A DNA stretch of 64,000 bases from Sphingomonas yantingensis. Its GTDB lineage: Bacteria > Pseudomonadota > Alphaproteobacteria > Sphingomonadales > Sphingomonadaceae. Positions 62,106 to 64,000 of this stretch are shown here, one piece after another (positions within the stretch are counted from its first letter, which is position 1; each line of letters begins with the position of its first letter). The DNA is taken from NCBI RefSeq assembly GCF_014199325.1, contig NZ_JACIJJ010000001.1:310001-374000 (forward strand), in the 5' to 3' direction. Both the position numbers and the translations under genes were made by a program. Under the pieces are notes generated by a model. It made no database searches. It saw only the letters and a program-made list of their open reading frames with translations, and was not told where the DNA came from.

Positions 62106-63703
62106 GCGCGCCGGTCCTGCCGACGCAGGTCCAGCCCGACAGCGATGCCTTTCGCGCCAATGCCGCGCACAATCGCGCGCTAGCCGAGAAGCTACGCGCC
62201 GACGTGGCGAAGGCCGCGCTTGGCGGTAGCGAGAAGGCGCGCGAGAAGCACACCGCGCGCGGCAAGCTGCTGCCCCGCGAGCGGGTCGAGCGGCTGCTCG
62301 ATCCGGGCTCGCCGTTCCTCGAAATCGGCCAGTTCGCGGCTTTCGACCTCTACGACGGCGAAGTGCCCGGTGCGGGCGTGATTGCCGGGATCGGCCGCGT
62401 GTCGGGACGCACCGTCATGATCGTCGCCAACGACGCGACGGTGAAGGGCGGCACCTATTTCCCGATGACGGTGAAGAAGCACCTGCGCGCGCAGGAGATC
62501 GCGGAGGCCAACCGGCTGCCGTGCATCTACCTAGTGGACTCGGGCGGCGCCAACCTGCCGCATCAGGCCGAGGTGTTTCCCGACCGCGACCATTTCGGCC
62601 GCATCTTCTTCAACCAGGCGAACATGAGCGCCAAGGGCATTGCCCAGATCGCCTGCGTGATGGGCAGCTGCACCGCCGGCGGCGCGTATGTGCCGGCGAT
62701 GAGCGACGAGAGCGTCATCGTCCGCAACCAGGGCACGATCTTCCTTGCCGGCCCGCCGCTGGTGAAGGCGGCGACGGGGGAGGAGATCAGCGCCGAGGAT
62801 CTGGGCGGCGGCGATCTGCACGGGCGCCGTTCGGGCGTGGTCGATCATGTCGCCGAGAATGACGAGCACGCCCTGGCAATCGTTCGCGACATCGTCTCGA
62901 CGCTGCCGGCCGACTTTGCGCACGGCCTGACGCTGCGCGAACCCCGCGAGCCAAAATACGCGGCCGAAGAACTCTACGGCATCGTGCCGCAGGACGTGCG
63001 CGCGCCGTACGACGTGCACGAGGTGATCGCGCGGCTGGTCGACGGCAGCGAGTTCCACGAGTTCAAGGCGCTCTACGGATCGAGCCTCGTCTGCGGCTTC
63101 GCGCATCTATGGGGGATGCCGGTCGCGATCCTCGCGAACAACGGCGTGCTGTTCAGCGAAAGCGCGGTCAAGGGCGCGCACTTCATCGAACTCGCGCAGC
63201 AGCGGCGCGTACCGCTCCTGTTCCTACAGAACATCTCCGGCTTCATGGTCGGCGGGAAGTACGAGGCGGAGGGGATCGCCAAGCACGGCGCCAAGCTCGT
63301 CACCGCGGTCGCGACGGCGACGGTGCCAAAGCTGACGGTCCTGATCGGCGGCAGCTTCGGTGCGGGCAATTACGGCATGTGCGGGCGCGCTTACTCGCCC
63401 CGCTTCCTGTTCAGCTGGCCCAACAGCCGCATCAGCGTGATGGGCGGGGAGCAGGCAGCCAGCGTGCTGGCGACCGTCCACCGCGACGCCGCCAACTGGA
63501 CGCCGGAACAGGCGGAGGCGTTCAAGCAGCCGATCCGCGACGATTACGAGGCACAGGGCAATCCCTGGCACGCCACCGCGCGCCTGTGGGACGACGGCAT
63601 CGTCGATCCGGTGCAGACGCGCGACGTCCTCGGCCTCGCGCTCGCCGCCAGTCTCAACGCCCCCATTCCCGAGCGCCCGTCGTTCGGCGTGTTCCGGATG
63701 TGA
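62102..63703 (+). CDS. liuB: Methylcrotonoyl-CoA carboxylase, carboxyltransferase subunit
   Basis: 533 residues from GTG 62102 (GTGA overlap). [60 protein letters not shown] and [14 protein letters not shown] are the MCC-beta signature. It transfers the carboxyl group from biotin to 3-methylcrotonyl-CoA. Operon with liuA and liuD. Confidence 0.95.
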   Translation: MSAPVLPTQVQPDSDAFRANAAHNRALAEKLRADVAKAALGGSEKAREKHTARGKLLPRERVERLLDPGSPFLEIGQFAAFDLYDGEVPGAGVIAGIGRVSGRTVMIVANDATVKGGTYFPMTVKKHLRAQEIAEANRLPCIYLVDSGGANLPHQAEVFPDRDHFGRIFFNQANMSAKGIAQIACVMGSCTAGGAYVPAMSDESVIVRNQGTIFLAGPPLVKAATGEEISAEDLGGGDLHGRRSGVVDHVAENDEHALAIVRDIVSTLPADFAHGLTLREPREPKYAAEELYGIVPQDVRAPYDVHEVIARLVDGSEFHEFKALYGSSLVCGFAHLWGMPVAILANNGVLFSESAVKGAHFIELAQQRRVPLLFLQNISGFMVGGKYEAEGIAKHGAKLVTAVATATVPKLTVLIGGSFGAGNYGMCGRAYSPRFLFSWPNSRISVMGGEQAASVLATVHRDAANWTPEQAEAFKQPIRDDYEAQGNPWHATARLWDDGIVDPVQTRDVLGLALAASLNAPIPERPSFGVFRM

Positions 63704-64000
63704 TGCCGATGATCCGCTCTCTCCTGATCGCCAATCGCGGCGAGATCGCCTGCCGCATCATCCGCACCGCGCAGGCGATGGGCATCCGCACCGTTGCGGT
63801 CTATTCCGATGCCGATGCCGGCGCGCTGCATGTACGACAGGCGGACGAGGCGGTGCACATCGGCCCGTCGCCGGCGCGCGAAAGCTACCTCGTGGCCGAG
63901 AAGATCATTGCCGCGGCGAAGGCGACGGGGGCGGAGGCGATCCACCCCGGCTACGGCTTCCTGTCCGAAAATGCCGAGTTCGCCGAGGCGGTGGCGGCGG
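63703..64000 (+). CDS. liuD: Methylcrotonoyl-CoA carboxylase, biotin carboxylase subunit (partial)
   Basis: About 99 residues before the window ends. [20 protein letters not shown], then [17 protein letters not shown] are the biotin carboxylase N-terminus. Start codon overlaps the liuB stop (TGATG); ATG 63709 is an alternative. The C-terminal biotin carrier would lie beyond the edge. Confidence 0.93.
   Translation, partial: MPMIRSLLIANRGEIACRIIRTAQAMGIRTVAVYSDADAGALHVRQADEAVHIGPSPARESYLVAEKIIAAAKATGAEAIHPGYGFLSENAEFAEAVAA

Overview
The window is high-GC alphaproteobacterial DNA, most likely a sphingomonad (Sphingomonas or a close relative). This rests on the protein sequences, the gene order RNase E / N-acetylmuramoyl-alanine amidase / PBP1A / RF2, the AmpG-hydrolase pair and the dispersed GTCA(C/T)CCC...-type intergenic palindromes. 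It splits into a mobile left part (1 to about 39,350) and a core chromosomal right part.

1-5,362: remains of a mobilisable element. There is a MobA/MobL-type relaxase (248-1888, minus) and, diverging from it across a candidate oriT hairpin, a TraD-like small protein and a second protein sharing a motif with it. These are followed by the 3' half of a reverse-transcriptase-like gene and a few small unknowns.

5,363-39,318: a ~33.9-kb element integrated into the 3' end of a tRNA-Arg(CCG) gene. An identical 48-bp repeat lies at 5363-5410 (attL, tRNA fragment) and 39271-39318 (attR, inside the intact tRNA). The tyrosine integrase sits next to attR. It is a defective siphovirus-like prophage. The tail-tip, fibre and lysis half is intact: spanin pair, endolysin, membrane proteins, a GDSL-type hydrolase and a large tail protein carrying a GH5 endoglucanase domain. 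The tape-measure gene has a -1 frameshift, and the next gene upstream is cut at about 25,855. No major tail protein, capsid, portal or terminase gene is present. In their place lies non-phage DNA: a truncated YeiH-type transporter, a DUF305 protein and a beta-propeller protein. BrnTA toxin-antitoxin follows. Then come the leftward early operon (cro-like, CII-like, PcfJ-like, VRR-NUC, replication-type proteins, a NusG/RfaH-like protein), the CI-like repressor with visible operators, a rightward chain of small genes, the integrase and an AT-richer DUF2335 cargo pair. Two short relics of the GH5 gene's 3' end lie directly downstream of the living GH5 gene, as if this tail gene had been replaced repeatedly.

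39,361-64,000: ordinary chromosome. Peptidoglycan recycling (AmpG and a serine hydrolase), homoserine dehydrogenase, a 2OG-Fe(II) oxygenase, a Bcr/CflA-type efflux pump, an acidic protein, a lipoprotein, a thioesterase, RNase E, amidase, PBP1A, RF2, a secreted methyltransferase, a large zinc metalloprotease, a LysR regulator, and the start of a leucine-degradation (liu) operon whose biotin-carboxylase gene runs off the right edge.
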